Shown: positions 35,874-48,940, counted from the stretch's first letter. The stretch: 64,000 nt of DNA from Dryococelus australis (GCA_029891345.1 CM056993.1:109793800-109857799), one strand, 5' to 3'. Notes: generated from the letters alone by a model not told the origin. Translations and numbers: made by a program.

Positions 35874-36838
35874 TAAGTGCAAGCATTATCAAAATGTTCG
35901 TACGTGCCATGCGCAGAGATATGATTGCCAGTGGATGTGCTGAGAATATTCCGATGATCGTCTTTCTAGTGTAATGAATACTCACAGTTTATGGAGACTG
36001 CAACCTGCCATTTTTCGGACTCATATGTCGAAATAAATAATGCATGGTCACTTGTTCCACATTCTGAGCACTATAAAGAAAATTAATTTCTTCTGTGCTT
36101 TACAACGAAAGAGCTGCTGCGCAGAAAGTAGTTAATATTTTTTTTGAAACCATGGCACCGCCAAACACTGTCTCCTCAAAACACAAGTAGTTAGCTGCCA
36201 GTAAAACATTTTGTACTTAACAAATAAGGTTGGAAACTTACTACCAAATAATGTAACCAGTACTAAGAAGCTTTGTTTTACATTAAAATGTCGTCAGATT
36301 ATTTTTTAATGTTGTTAAAAATCTTGGAATGTATCATTTATATCTGAAAATTATTTATTAATGAAATTAAACTTGTGCCTATTATGTCCACGCATCTCTA
36401 TAACATTAGCAACCGCTGCCAATATTCTTCAAAAACTTATAAGTCAATTTGTAAGTAAAGGTTTTCCGACCACGTACATCGGTGAAAATCCCAGAGATGA
36501 AGATTGAAGTCATGATATCAGCTGTGTACTTAATTTTGTATCAACCTGGACATTATAACTTCATTCACATAAGTGTTACACCTATAAATTAAAAATCGCG
36601 ATACATTTTTTTCAAAATTATCTTTAAAAATGCACAGAAGTCTGTGATTTTAAAAGAATATCAGTTACAGGTATTCATCCCTACTTCAGCTTTGGGGACG
36701 AGTTCCTACAATTTCACATTCGGAACAAAGTGACAAGTCATAGTTCACAGTTCTGTACCTAAACGAATAGCGATCATTATTATACTGTGGCTGTTGTCTG
36801 GGTTAGAATATACTTTTCGTGGTTGACGTCGCCCTTCT
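35874..36838. other. Sequence between the two F repeats
   Basis: AT-rich, no motif. If F copies 1 and 2 are the ends of one element, this would be its interior, but nothing supports coding capacity. Confidence 0.3.
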
Positions 36839-36953
36839 TTTCTAATGAAGGGGGACGATGTTAGCAACCACATATTCACAAGTTTAATATCTCCGCTCTA
36901 CAAAATACCATTCTCCGATTTCTTGCTTAATCACAAGTAGATCCTGATAGTTA
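36839..36953 (+). repeat. Dispersed repeat F, copy 2
   Basis: ttctaatgaagggggacgat ... aatatctccgctctacaaaa ... tttcttgcttaatcacaagt. Diverged partner of 35757-35873 in the same orientation. Confidence 0.8.
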
Positions 36954-37161
36954 TGATGGAAATAATTTCAAATACTAGATTTTTCACTTCAGGGAAACAT
37001 GGTACATACATTTTCGTCAGTAATAACCTGCCGGAGTTACTCGGTGTTTTTTTTTTTTTTTTGGAAACACGTTGTTTATCACAATACTGATTTTGACCAA
37101 TTTTGTCAGAATTAAAATTGTGACGTATTATGAGTCTATACTACAGTGTGAGGTCAATAGC

Positions 37162-37600
37162 TATAGGCTGCTCACAATAAAATGAACACTTTTGAAATCA
37201 ACCTTCGAAAAATATAATTGCTTCAACCTGCATATATTTTAACGGGCGCACTGAGTGGCATGATCCCAGTAAAGTTGGTAACAACGAGAAGAAAATCGAG
37301 GAGAAAGTAGTCCTACGTCTTAACGTTGAATTAAAAGTGTCAGGTAAACATTTGTGCAGACTGAAATGATTTGTTTTGCTTTCTGTTTTTTTTTAATGCG
37401 TCTAAGTGCAAATAATTAGTAGATACGTAAATTTATTACTTTTTCTAACAATTTCAGTTTCACTTTACCGACGTATGAATAAAGAGAGCAGGCCCGTGGC
37501 AATCTTAATTTTACATAAGGCGGAAGAATACCTAATGTTCACGCACATAGATTTTACGCAGAGCTTCCAAAAGTGCTCAGTTTACCGTGAACAGCCTTTA
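37162..37600 (-). mobile_element. MITE family A, copy 7
   Basis: Minus orientation, opening tataggctgctcacaataaa and closing cagtttaccgtgaacagcct. Sits 66 bp from copy 8 in the opposite orientation. Confidence 0.92.
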
Positions 37601-37666
37601 GTTGGGTATATGAGTACTTTCAAAATGTTCTTTGTTAAAAATATCCACAAGCTAGAGAAACCATAG

Positions 37667-38094
37667 TAGAGGTTGTTCGCGGTAAAATGAGCTCTTTTGA
37701 AAGCCCTGCTTAAAATCTACTTGTATACACATTGTGTAGTCCTCAGCCTTATGTAAAATTAACATTGCCATGGGCCTCATTACTTTATTCATGCGTCGGT
37801 CAGAAAGCGTGAAATTATTAAGAAAGTAAATACTTTACAAATCTGCTCATTTTTACACTTCCATGAATTAAAAAATAAAACAGAAAGGGAAAGAAATAAT
37901 TTTAAGTTATCACAAATGGTCACCTAACACTTTTCATTCGACGTTAAGCTACGGAACTACTTCCCATACATCGTTACCAACTTTACTGGGCGAATGCCAC
38001 TTAGTGTGCCCATTAAAATAAATGCATGCAGGGACAGTTACGTTTTTCTAAGGTTCATTTCTAAAGTGCTCACTTTATCGTGAACATACTTTAT
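37667..38094 (+). mobile_element. MITE family A, copy 8
   Basis: Plus orientation, opening tagaggttgttcgcggtaaa and closing actttatcgtgaacatactt. Close to the family consensus throughout. Confidence 0.92.
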
Positions 38095-39310
38095 AAAAAA
38101 TGGCTGGGGAAGTTTCCCCTTGAGGTCATCAACTCAGGGGTAAGGAGAAAGCTGGCGAGTGTGGCAATCCAGGACACCTCGTCTCCACACCCGGTAGTCC
38201 AGAACGACAACTTGACGACAACAGATAGAGGAGCAATAATAGCCCAGCCACGTAGATCTACGAAGTGCGCGAAGAAAATTTATAACTATCATTAGGCTTC
38301 GGATTTTGGATGTGTGACAATAATTCGTCTCTTGTGCATCATTTTTACGGAGACAGAATTTTTTGAGGAAGGTCTGTATTTTAGCCTGCCCGTCACAAAT
38401 TACGATTTCGCAACCGAAGAAAAGAGTACAATGACTAAATGAAAAGAAAATATTTCTATCAATGTTTTCCAGAGATAGTAAAATGTAGAGCCAAATTGAC
38501 TTACGTTTGGCATGTTTCTTCATTTGGCTTTAGTGAGTAAATGCTATGTCAAGTATTGTAAGAATGTAGTTGAAAATAAGTTTCGCTTGCAAATGATAAT
38601 ATGAATTTATTTCAAGGCTTGCTTTTCTTCTCTAACCACTTTTCTAAGCCTAAGTATTTAGGCTTAAATAGTGCGTAAAACATGATAAAACGTAAACCGT
38701 ACACACGTTTGAACAGAAACGCAAATGCTAATATTAATTTATGAAATCAGTTATTATTATTGAATAGTAAAAAAAAATATGATTTTGAATTATATGATGA
38801 ATTAAAATGACTCCAGGATTTTGAACCTCAATTTCAAATCTGTTCAAGTGTACGTCAGCAAGTGTTTAGAGTTAATAATTCTGCGTACAGCTCTTTCTTT
38901 TCTGAGTAGGTATATCTATCATTTTGAATGTTCTGCTTACCTTCTTATCTCAGTCTATTTTTAGATCCTTCCGCCACATGAAAAAAATTAGCATATCCCT
39001 GAACCAGGTGACCTCTCTTTATGCGCCAGTCAAAACTGCGAATTTTTTTTTTTTTTAAGTATAAATTTGTTACTTCTTACTATAAAATGTAAAATACCAA
39101 AATATATGTATTTCAAACTTATTAAATTTAAAAAAGATGCGCTTTTATCAGTGTCTATAGTTTTGTAGCTATTTTTCTGCATGTCAGCGTAACTGCAAGT
39201 GTTTTAATCAGTCTTTGCATTAAAATATTTTGGATTTTATTTTCCAGAGTTTGATTTTCAAAGTTTTCAACTGCGAAACAGTGTTATAAATAATTTGGAA
39301 GTGTTAATTT
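38095..39310. other. Unassigned region upstream of the CpG promoter
   Basis: A frame from the MITE end to 38295 (KFPLEVINSGVRRKLASVAI, then RRSTKCAKK) looks somewhat protein-like but is not recognised. From 38500 on the DNA is AT-rich. Confidence 0.3.
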
Positions 39311-39329
39311 TTCGTGCTATTTGCTTTCC

Positions 39330-40021
39330 GTGGAGCGTACTTTAGGAAGAGCTCCGGCGGGGAAAATGGCGCCGTGGCTAGTCCGTTCAGCGCCGAAGTT
39401 GGACCCGCGGCGTCTGCGAAGTTGGCAGCACGTGCGCCCGCGTGCAACATCGGGAGGTGCCATGTTGGGGAGCGGCGCGCGGTGCTCTCTCAAGGTCTCT
39501 TAGACCCGTGTTCCCCCGAGACGCCGCAGGACCAGGGCGGGCCAATGAGCAGCCCTGATACGAGAAGGGAAGTTCGTCGGCGGAGTAACCGACGACGCGC
39601 GGGCGAATTAACTGAAATACGTTAACGCGTCCCGCTGGGTCCGCGACGCGGATCGTCTGGAGGATAGGGAAATAAAAAGAAGTAAAAAGTAGTTTGTGGG
39701 ATAGAGGCCTGAGTGCGAGGGAGGTACGCCCCGGTGCATCGGCGGTCCAGTCGGAGCGTCGACGGCGGCCGGGTCGGGGGACGTCGTACGTCCATCCGCG
39801 CGGGGAAGAGGGTCGCCGAAGTCGCCGTCGGCCGCGAGACTCATTCATGAGGCATCGCTAGTGTCTGCGACGTGAATGGGCCGGCGGCCACGTCGTACCG
39901 GGAAGTGCTGCGAGGACCGGAGCAGATCGCGGGGGAAGCAGTTCTTGGTATAGTCACCCCGCGGTGAGGAAGTGGGGGGAGGGGGGACGATGCGTCCGTC
40001 GACGGGTTCCCGGTAGAGGCG
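39330..40021 (+). promoter_or_regulatory. CpG-island promoter and 5' UTR of a host gene
   Basis: The strongest CpG island in the window. It holds a YY1-like gaaaatggcgccg near 39363, then a GC box joined to a CCAAT box (accagggcgggccaatgagc, 39531-39550), an arrangement typical of TATA-less promoters. Further CpG-dense sequence follows to the ATG at 40022. Transcription on the plus strand is inferred from the exon that follows. The start site is probably within about 100-200 bp after the CCAAT box. Confidence 0.6.
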
Positions 40022-40274
40022 ATGATGCCGGGGCCGGCTGAGTCACACGACCAGCAGCAGCCCGCCAGTGCCCGCGCCGACGACGTACGAAGTGGTCGTG
40101 TAGACCCGGAGCAGCAGCAACAGGGACGCCGCCGCCGAGGGGACGACGACACGCTGCCGCCCTTCGCGGACCTGGTGGGCGCGGCGGCGGGGCGCGCCTG
40201 CGCGCCGGACGCCGACGCCATCTCCACCGCCGAGGAGAAGGATGACGAGCAGTCGCCGGTGCTGGTGCCCTCAG
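40022..40274 (+). CDS. 5' coding exon of an unidentified host gene
   Basis: 84 codons plus one base, from ATGATG at 40022 to a canonical donor, tcag|gtaggc (GT at 40275), phase 1. The N-terminal peptide starts MMPGPAESHDQQQPASARAD. It has a short Gln/Arg-rich stretch (PEQQQQGRRRRG), an acidic run, DTLPPFADLVGAAAGRA, and EEKDDEQSPVLVPS before the donor. No domain is present. Such low-complexity, GC-rich first exons are common in transcription regulators and signalling proteins, but that is inference and I give no gene name. No next exon was seen in the remaining 23.7 kb, so the intron would be long. The frame stays open to 40372 past the donor, and the minus strand is also open, as expected in GC-rich DNA. 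Confidence 0.5.
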
Positions 40275-43200
40275 GTAGGCAGTTGACTGCGCGCGCACAT
40301 CATACACTCCGCTCGCTGCACGCACTTCCTGGAAGGACCTCCACACACGCACACACGTCACTCATTCCTTAGCGACTATTGTGTTTCCGCGCATCAACCA
40401 GCGATCGCCCCTTATTAACTTTTTATCATATTTCGTGTTTCATACACAGTAAAAGATATTTCTACCCAAAATTTTTCATGTTGCCCAATACAACAAATTA
40501 AACAATTCTGACCCAGTGTTCACAATTGTGTACATTACCCACGTGTAGCTAATTTTTGGTCTTTACTGCACACTGCGAAGCTCAATGACCAATGATATTT
40601 CATGTGGGCAAATGATTCGCAAAACGTCTTACTGGTCTAGGTCATAATTGGTCCGTATTACTGTAGCCACACATATAGCCTACAGCCCACTGGCTTGTGA
40701 TAGCGAAACAATAATTGTGTTGACTTAAGTACTGCATGTATCATAAACTTTTTTGCTTGCAGCACCTGAAACCGCAAATTAAAGTGTGCCTGCAAGGGTT
40801 AAATATAACGCCTGTACAACGTACTGTTTTACGAAGAATACAAAATAGTTTATTTACTTTCATATTTTTACTACACATGAGACCCACAGTATTTGCTCGT
40901 TAAAATTCAAAATTAGTTTCTGCACGCCCCATAGTTACAAGTTGTAACATTTTCCCTTAATAAAGCGTCATCGCGATAACCATTTTCCAAAGAAATGTTT
41001 ATAAATGTACAGAAGTGTTTTTTTTTTTTTTTTTTTTTACTGGGTGTTAATTTATTCTAAACCTAGATTTACTCGCGAATAAATAATTATGATATAAACA
41101 CATTACTATATTTCGTTGGCTGAAAAATTTTAGTCCCTGTGTATACAACAGACGGCGAATACTCCATCTTGCAAACAGTTCGTAGTTGTTACTCATTGTG
41201 ATTGAAAGAAAACAGATTTCATTTGGAATTCTGATGTGTTTATTTTCGTATGTTTTGTGTTCAAATTCTTCCTACCTCTGCGTTTAAGTATGCAAGATAA
41301 CGTGGGAATGAAGTAGCATCAGATATCACCAAATCATTATAATGAAGTGCGAATGTAGCAACAGCTAAACGGCCTACTTTCAAAGTTTTCTGTGGGCCTA
41401 TACGTTAAAATGTTTCGTGATAAACACTTGCCTAGTGTGGTAAGGTTACCTCCAGTTAAAGAACTTTTTGTTTATCAATACTTTACAAATCAAAATCTGT
41501 TCTATTATGAATAGTAATAAATTTTTTGTGTAATTGTTAACTCTGGTTAGTGGTTTCGCGATATAAGTATTTCAAAGTAATATAGAATTTGTTTGTTTTC
41601 AAAATCATGGCCTGCACATTTTCTGTAAGTAGTACTGTTTGATAGCAAAATTTACTTCCAATCTAAAATACTTATTAATACTCCATAGCTGAGATCAGTA
41701 ATATCATGCTATGGAATTGTGGACTTAAGATAAGTTCATATTGTGTTCCGATGTTATGATGAGATTAACCAGGCAACAGGGATGTTAAATATAAAGATTT
41801 TATGATATGATGTTATTAACATGGTAAAGTAATTGGGTATACAGGTGAGCATCTGGATAAACATCCATTTCAATGAAGATAACATAACAAATGGGGTCTT
41901 AAGTGTCATTCTAAATAGGCCTAACTAATGCCTAACAAATGTTGCACTTATATTTACTTCATTCAAGTAACACCAATGACACTAGACTACATATTTATGC
42001 ATGTAACTGCCAACATGAAATTTGTCACTCCTGGACTGGTTTTAGTAATGCACAATATACACAGTGATAAATATTTGTCATGAAGCTTGTTTTCATTCAC
42101 AATACTCTTCTCACATTATAAACTTGGTTTTTGTACAATCACACATTGACCCTTAGCTTAATTGAAGCTCTAATAACTTATATGATTTATTTAATTAGTG
42201 TATACAGTCTAAGGATGAAATAAAGTGCAAATTTAGGATGATTTATTTTTTATCACTTATGTATAGTTTTGTATTGCTCAGTTGTTGACTGAAAGGGCAG
42301 CATTTTTACATGCTTGTATGAATAAAGAAACACAATATTAACTTAAACTGTAGATAGAAACTTTTTTTTTCAATTGATTTGATATACAGTGATGGTTCGA
42401 GTGAACTGGCGTGAAATACCTCCTGAACCAGAGAATTTGAAATATTTATAAAATTATAATGTTTTATTTACTGGTCAACATTAATATACCAAAACACACA
42501 GTCATCAAAACATAATAATAATTATTATTATTATTAAAATGGAGTTACTCAGAAATTTAATCAAACTTTCCAAGTGAAAGTGTAAAAATTAGTTTTGGTG
42601 GTTGATTATTTTTTAGGGTAGGCAAGAAATCCATATGTTTATGGTGTATTTTAGTTGTACATGAACTCGAGTAAACTCTTAAAAAGGTTCCCTGGACGCA
42701 TGAAACGACCACTAAGTTCCTGGAAGAGCGATCCTACTATTTGCATATTCAGTAATAAAAAATGTGTGCCACAGGCGATAACTGGAATCCATGAGTCAGG
42801 AATTGTATTTTGCAGCCATGTTGACGTGATAAACAGTAAATATAGAGCATGTGCTCACAGTGGTAACTCGCAGCTTTCAATTGTGTTTTTCTCTAAAATG
42901 GCAAATGTCGAATAAATTAGATCTTTAAAGTTGCATATATATGGCCCATATGTCACATTAGGGCAGTCACTGAAATATATATTTTTAACTGAGTATAACT
43001 ATAACCTCTAAGCATAATTGCTTTAGTTTTTGCGGAAGTTGTATAGATACAAAATTATTTTCCCTTCAAAATAAATTTATATGTATTCTACTGTTGAATA
43101 ATATATCCTGTGTAGCAAGTAGAACACTTAAAGCATTTCCCCATTTTATAATACTTTGCAATTATAATTAAATGTATAGTGATCGAACATGAAACATGTA

Positions 43201-45297
43201 GTAATATTTGGGGCCTTAGTATTTTATTGACATTACTATGTATGTATGCTACAATTCACACGATACCATATTTTTTGTCTTTCTTGTAAGTGTGGCCTAT
43301 TACCATTCACAAAATTGCGTGTGTTAACTCAAAACGCCTGTATTTTGTAATTTAAAAATATGTACTTTTTAAATAACCTACTGAAATTTTTATGACATGG
43401 GAATGGATTTTCAATATTATTAAGCACCCACTTGCGAACATCGACAAAGCAGATATATATTCCACATACAAAACTTCAAACAATTTTAACAAGTTTTAAA
43501 AACATCTCCATATTACTGAGTTAAACTCGTTCACTTATGATGTAAGTACTATGTTTTATGTTGTTTTCCTTTAGTTTGAGAAGTTCATTTTCCTATAGCA
43601 TTTGACATGATACGTACCTATTCCTTGTGAAAACAATTTTTTATCACAGTTGTTGATGTCTGAGAACATTATTTTAAAACCGAAGAAGTTAGCCTAATAT
43701 TAAACAGAATACTTTTATAAATTCTAATGGCGTATTTTTTGATCACCAAGAAAATCTGTGAAGTTTTATCAAGTTGCAGCTGATTCCCACCACAGTATGA
43801 ATGTCTGTTTTACAATACGATAAGGGTATATGATGCTTATACAAAGCGAAAATATCGAATTTATATCAAGGATTTGATATAACTTCGATCAATAAAGCAA
43901 AATTACAAACCGTTTTTATGGGTTACATTATCAAGTTTTAACATTTCCATGTCAGGTTAACTGTCTACGATGAAATAAACGTGAAAAGTCTAAACTGAAT
44001 ATATTTCTGAGTAAACTAATTTCACATCGTGCTGCAGTTTTGGCTTCCCGTGTTATAAATCTTCATTCAACGTTTTACAGAGACCAAGAACAGATTATTC
44101 GTTCAAAACTTTATGGTGTATAAATTATCAATGTTTCCCTTTTTCCGCAAAAAAATTACCAACCACGCCCAAAATCTAACGAAAATCTTGTGTATGTCTC
44201 AGATGAGTCTATCATCCTAAACTGTTACGTAATTTTTTGGATCCAAACATCGTGCTAATTCGGTTTATGGGCATATATTAGGAAGCGAAGAGGTTTGAAG
44301 ACCACTTTGATTATAAATGTACCGTAATTTTCAAGTCTTTCTGTGCGTATTAGTGTAACGTGTCTTCAATCCCAAATATTTTAATATCCAAATAGAATTA
44401 TCTTATCACCCATCCATCAAAGGCCTAAAACTAATGTCTTCTGTATTTTTTTCCCCATTCAATACATATTTTTTGAGAAAACTGGAAGGAAATTTTCTTA
44501 CAGCTAGGGGGTAAGCAGTTTATATCTCATATGTTTCTCTATGTTTGTAGTATTGTGGACGTAACAACATTTACAGCAGCATTTTGTGCACCTCCGAAAA
44601 GTTTCGGCCAAGTTTTAGACAAAGCAGAACGTGACTTGGGATATTTTATATAGACTCGGAAGAAAGTAGCTAAAGAACAAAGCTACAAGTGTCATCCTCA
44701 TCATCAATTAGTTTTCCTGGGTAAAACTCACCCATAAAATCTTTACTACGCTGTGTGTAAAAGTTCATTGTTATTGAAACAGCATCAGATGGCAGAAATC
44801 ATTTGAGATTGGCGGAATAAATTTCTACGGCAAATCGAGTTACATAATACAAATAACACGAAAAATAAAATCGTAAACCCAATTTGAGTGTATAATCGTA
44901 CACGCCTGCCCTTAAAGAGGTTTTATCATTAACAGAAAATGTTGTCTATATGCTTCGTGTGGTGACTTTCTCATGGAAAAATGCTAGCATTTTTAATTAA
45001 AATCAAACATTATATACAACAGTAATCTTAGTTTTGGTTTCGAATATCATTGGGATGGGTCCAAAAGCAATTTGTTGCAGTGAAACATAGTTTATGTTTT
45101 AAAAGTAGTGACCATCTAGGTTAAGTCACTTGTTCTCGTTCACTGGAACATCAGAAAAACACGCTGTATAAAAGAAACAAAGTTGATATTGTATGAATGA
45201 CGGGATATTTATGAGAAGACCTGAACTAGGCGAACTCTTGAGTGGCCTAGTGCGGCTGTCCTTGTGGTTGCGAGGAACTAGAGAAAACAGCGACTAA
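40275..45297 (+). other. Probable long intron sequence, no exons seen
   Basis: AT-rich from about 40380. No transposon, ORF or exon supported. A T-run lies at about 41020-41038 and an aataataataattattatt palindromic microsatellite near 42513-42535. The 86-codon frame at 42655-42915 has no motif. The lack of MITE copies from 38.1 to 54.8 kb contrasts with both flanks. Confidence 0.4.
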
Positions 45298-45823
45298 GGC
45301 CGTGGTTACACGAGTACTGTTAAACACATTCAGCTAAATACATTCGGTAGCCATGTCTCAACAAGTTTAATAACGAAACGTGTTTTCGTGGTTACACACC
45401 CAAAGCAGAATGAAATCAATGGGAATTCTAACCTCAACAAACATGGAACTTAAAATGTATGATATTTAACTATCATAGCCTCCAACATTTATCGCTATTG
45501 ATATTTTTAATTGTTATGAAACCAACACTTTTATTGTACTGGCATAATTGGTGGGTATTAGTCCGTTCAACCTTAAACTTAAGTTAATTCAAAACGTGCA
45601 GGAATTCCCGCCAAATTCAGCAATATTTATTACACTGCGTGTTTACTTCGAAGCATCCAATAGGAGCGCAGCAGAGAAGCGAAGTCGTTCGAAACGACTT
45701 ATGAAAACTGTTCGCTTTGAATGAGAAACAACTGCGATCGGAACTCGTTCGAAGGTAATGTAACCTCTTCAATAGCTGAACTTGTTTTAGTGAAGTAGTT
45801 CTGCGTCACGTGTAATCGTGGCC
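45298..45823. mobile_element. Harbinger/PIF-like MITE candidate
   Basis: Left end ggccgtggttacacgag (45298-45314) faces cacgtgtaatcgtggcc (45807-45823), a 17-bp inverted repeat with about four mismatches. The flanks are taa on the left and tat on the right, close to the 3-bp TWA duplication of PIF/Harbinger elements. The 'ggccgtg-ttacacg' terminus type is one I associate with this superfamily. Internal cgtggttacac occurs again at 45389. No transposase inside. Confidence 0.55.
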
Positions 45824-46515
45824 TATTTATTAATATGGTCTTCCTTGGTATGTCCCAAGTGTAACCGTTACCGCCGCCTGGTTCCTGGAAAACGCCATCA
45901 CGCCTTCTAATCAGTTCATTTCGTTCCTTCGAGAGGTTCCCCATCCCGTTTAGACGGCTTGCCATGAGCTGAACAATCTGCCGAAGCGGAATTTTATGGA
46001 AATAGGGCAGACAGATCATAACATAGTTCTTGGTATAAAAGCCTTGATTATAACAACATGCCCGACGTAACTGTTCTTCTCATAAAATAATCCTGTTCAG
46101 GTTCTCTGTCCTTGTCGTGTGGTTTAATACGATGTTGCATGTAAACTCTTTACTTGTTTTTTGGAACATTCAACGCAAATTCGCCCATTTTGTGGAATGT
46201 TTACTGCCTCAGTATTCACGTAGAGTTCCTCAGAACCTAGGTGAACATTAACTTAAGAAAATTAGGTGGTTCACGTCAAAACAACTATTATACTACCGAG
46301 GAAAAAATAATCAATAGGGTGTACTAGACCAACGGGTCCCTTTCTTGGAAGCAGATGTAAACGACGCTATTTAAAAAAAAGTATTAAAAGTACAACGTTG
46401 GAATGCCTGAAGAATGTGATATAACATAGAAGAAGATCAACTATCCTGTAGTTTTGATTCACGTTAAGGCTAAGACCATATTAATGTTCGCAGAATAGAA
46501 GAAGGCTGTATTAAT
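45824..46515. other. Unassigned region
   Basis: A minus frame (45699-46019) includes GNLSKERNELIRRRDGVFQE and starts just beyond the MITE. It is coding-like but not recognised and overlaps the element end. The remainder is AT-rich. Confidence 0.3.
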
Positions 46516-46518
46516 AAG

Positions 46519-46542
46519 AGAGAGAGAGAGAGAGAGAGAGAG
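46519..46542. repeat. GA microsatellite
   Basis: An uninterrupted (GA)n run of about 11-12 units. Confidence 0.9.
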
Positions 46543-47619
46543 TAGTCTTAAATTATTGTTTGAGGCTAAAGAAATCCGTTTTTATACTACCACCCGGTTT
46601 CCCCATTTTTTTTACATGTCAGGTGTTTTACGTGAGGAGAAAGGTTTCGAAGAATCTCCTTTACCATCATCTGTTGGACTTTTCACAGGCGAAATTAACA
46701 AAATTCTTCACTCACTTCTTAACCACCTGTGCTATACCTGTTGAATTATAATAATTATACTTCACTTGGTATAAAGCAAACTCTGGTAATACTTAGCAAG
46801 GTGCTATGACAATAAGTAAACTAAGGTTAGACCATATAATTATCCTGCAGTAACGAGACTGCTAAAATGTACGTAGTTCTGGCAGGAAGAAAAGGATTTA
46901 ATTTTTGAGACTTTTCTTAGCAATTTCCAAAATAACTTTCTGTATTCATTGAATCGGTGATGAAAATTGAGCCCACATTATTGAGTAATGTATCAATAAA
47001 TAAATTTTGATTCAGAAGTTCCTTAATGTATATCTGCAAGCAGTTTTTGAGCAATCATACATTGTACATCACAACTGTAATATAAATAGGGGACGAGCTA
47101 CTACGTAACTGTCTAGAACTGGCATTTTTTAGCCCATAAGAGATTTCACTTCATATTTCTGGCTATTGTGGGTATTAAAACATAAAATATTGACGTGGTT
47201 TTGCTACATGCAACGCAACTCAAGTCTGGTGAGCAAAGGTGAGCTTAACTTGAAGAACATACATGCAGCAGCATGCTTCGACTATCTCTTGAGAGTCTAC
47301 TGACTGTCCTCCGGCAGGTGAAATACGTTTGCAGTCGATGAGTCGACACTGTTGACAGAAAATGTTGGCAAATGTTGACCCTGCCGGTAAAAAGAAGAAC
47401 CTATTTGCTTTGCTACGAATGAGCTTTTCCGTACTCTACATGAAAGGTTTATGTAACAGATAGGATCAAATGTCGACGGTGAAGTATCATTTATTATGTT
47501 TTCATAAATCCGAAGAAAATCTGGTAATATTTAATGGTTGCACTCTGACGATGCCACTTTACGCTGACAGGCAAGTCAAAGGGTTGCTCACATGTTAATC
47601 TAATGTGTTATTTGTAATT
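46543..47619. other. Unassigned AT-rich region
   Basis: No motif supported. Overlapping plus frames near 46556-46751 are pyrimidine-rich chance frames. Confidence 0.35.
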
Positions 47620-47815
47620 TAAACACGGGTACACGGTGTTCCAGAAGAATGGTTACAGGCGTTAAAGATACATGACGATTTTGATGTTCTAGTGGTTTCC
47701 GATTGCCGTCCGCAGGGTGAAGATGAAAAGACAATACCCAGTCTTGAAGCAGGCCGGGAAATGAACCCTGGACCTTTAGCCAGCCAGTTAGCCTCCCTAA
47801 CGCTTGTACTTGTAC
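47620..47815 (-). mobile_element. SINE-like element, third type
   Basis: On the minus strand: a tRNA-like part with ccagggttcatttcccggcc (box B), then ttcaagactgggtattgtct and tttcatcttcacc. This resembles the body of common insect tRNA-derived SINEs (the 'ggtgttgtcctcatcatc' type, recalled). It ends near 47620 in aaattacaaataacac. Box A is not clear, so the head is probably worn or truncated. Confidence 0.5.
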
Positions 47816-48769
47816 GCAAGAAAACTCTCAATGGAAAAGAAGCGATCAAAATCTAGACGTGCAATATCCAACTGTTCAGAGATGTGGTGATTTTGGGCGA
47901 AGCATAGTTTTAGAGGAGGTTGTGAAAAGAGACAGAAGAAATAAATAACGAAGCCTTTGGATGATATCCGTCAAAACAGTAAAGGAGAATTGCACCCATT
48001 TCGTAACGGTTACGATTCCCCAGCCAAGAAACGTAAGACATATATCTTTGCTCAAACCGTCTGGTATAGACTACTGAAGTGCTTCAAAAGAGTACGTGAA
48101 TTGACACGCCAATGACCAAACCGTCGATGTTAAAGGTGTTCACAAAAGTCAGTTTACAGTGCGAAACGCAGCAATGAATTAAAATATATTTAATACCATT
48201 TTGATGTTTTCCTACTTAACTTTACGAAACAAATTTGATTATGCGATGACGTATCTGACTCAGGTCATTGGTTTTGACCCAGCCGATTACACTGAGAGTG
48301 ATTTTGCGGAATTGTTTTCCATCCACATCCATATTAATAAATGCTGATGGAGTGCCTCTGTACGAAATTTCCTTAATCGGTGCCCTTTAAATAAGATTCT
48401 TATCTTGCGCGGTAATAAAAGCAAATTGAAAATTGCATGTTTACGTGACTAGCCTGTACACAAGACTATAAACTTGCTACGGCTCACATTGCCGTGCGCT
48501 TATTTCTTGAAAAGGCTTCCACGATCTAAGCTGAAAGATTAATCACAAATAACACTGCTAAATGCATCCTTTATGCCCGCCAGAAAGTAACACATGAATG
48601 CTATTTCAAAGAAAATTGTAACTATCTTTGTTTACTCATGCGACGTGCGTTCGAAAAAAAAATTCCGTCAATTCGTATATCGCAGTCCTCCAGTAACTTC
48701 AACACTCAGGATATTTATTATGTCGCTGTAGTCTGCTTTCGCTGTGTTTGTTGTAGATGTGGGACGGAT
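47816..48769. other. Unassigned region
   Basis: No supported feature. Confidence 0.3.
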
Positions 48770-48940
48770 GTACATGTGTATACACACATACATGCATGTA
48801 GGTATACACATACGGGATGTGTCGATTTATGTGGGAAGTAACCAGGGTGTGGAAAGTACACCTCAAAACGAATGCACATATAAACATAAGTCCTAGGTTC
48901 GAGGGTTCTCGAGGTAAGGACTTCCAAAATTCTGCTGGAA
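48770..48940 (+). repeat. Dispersed repeat C, copy 1
   Basis: gggatgtgtcgatttatgtg, ggaagtaaccagggtgtgga and acataagtcctaggttcgag match the reverse complement of 52530-52690. Preceded by a TG/CA-rich stretch (48768-48810). Confidence 0.7.

Noticed and set aside
39314-40361. Several overlapping ORFs on both strands in the CpG island
   Set aside because: GC-rich DNA has few stops. Only the frame from 40022 combines a start, sensible position and a canonical donor.
48638-48927. ORFs with His/Tyr/Cys-rich peptides
   Set aside because: Produced by the TG/CA-rich stretch before repeat C copy 1.
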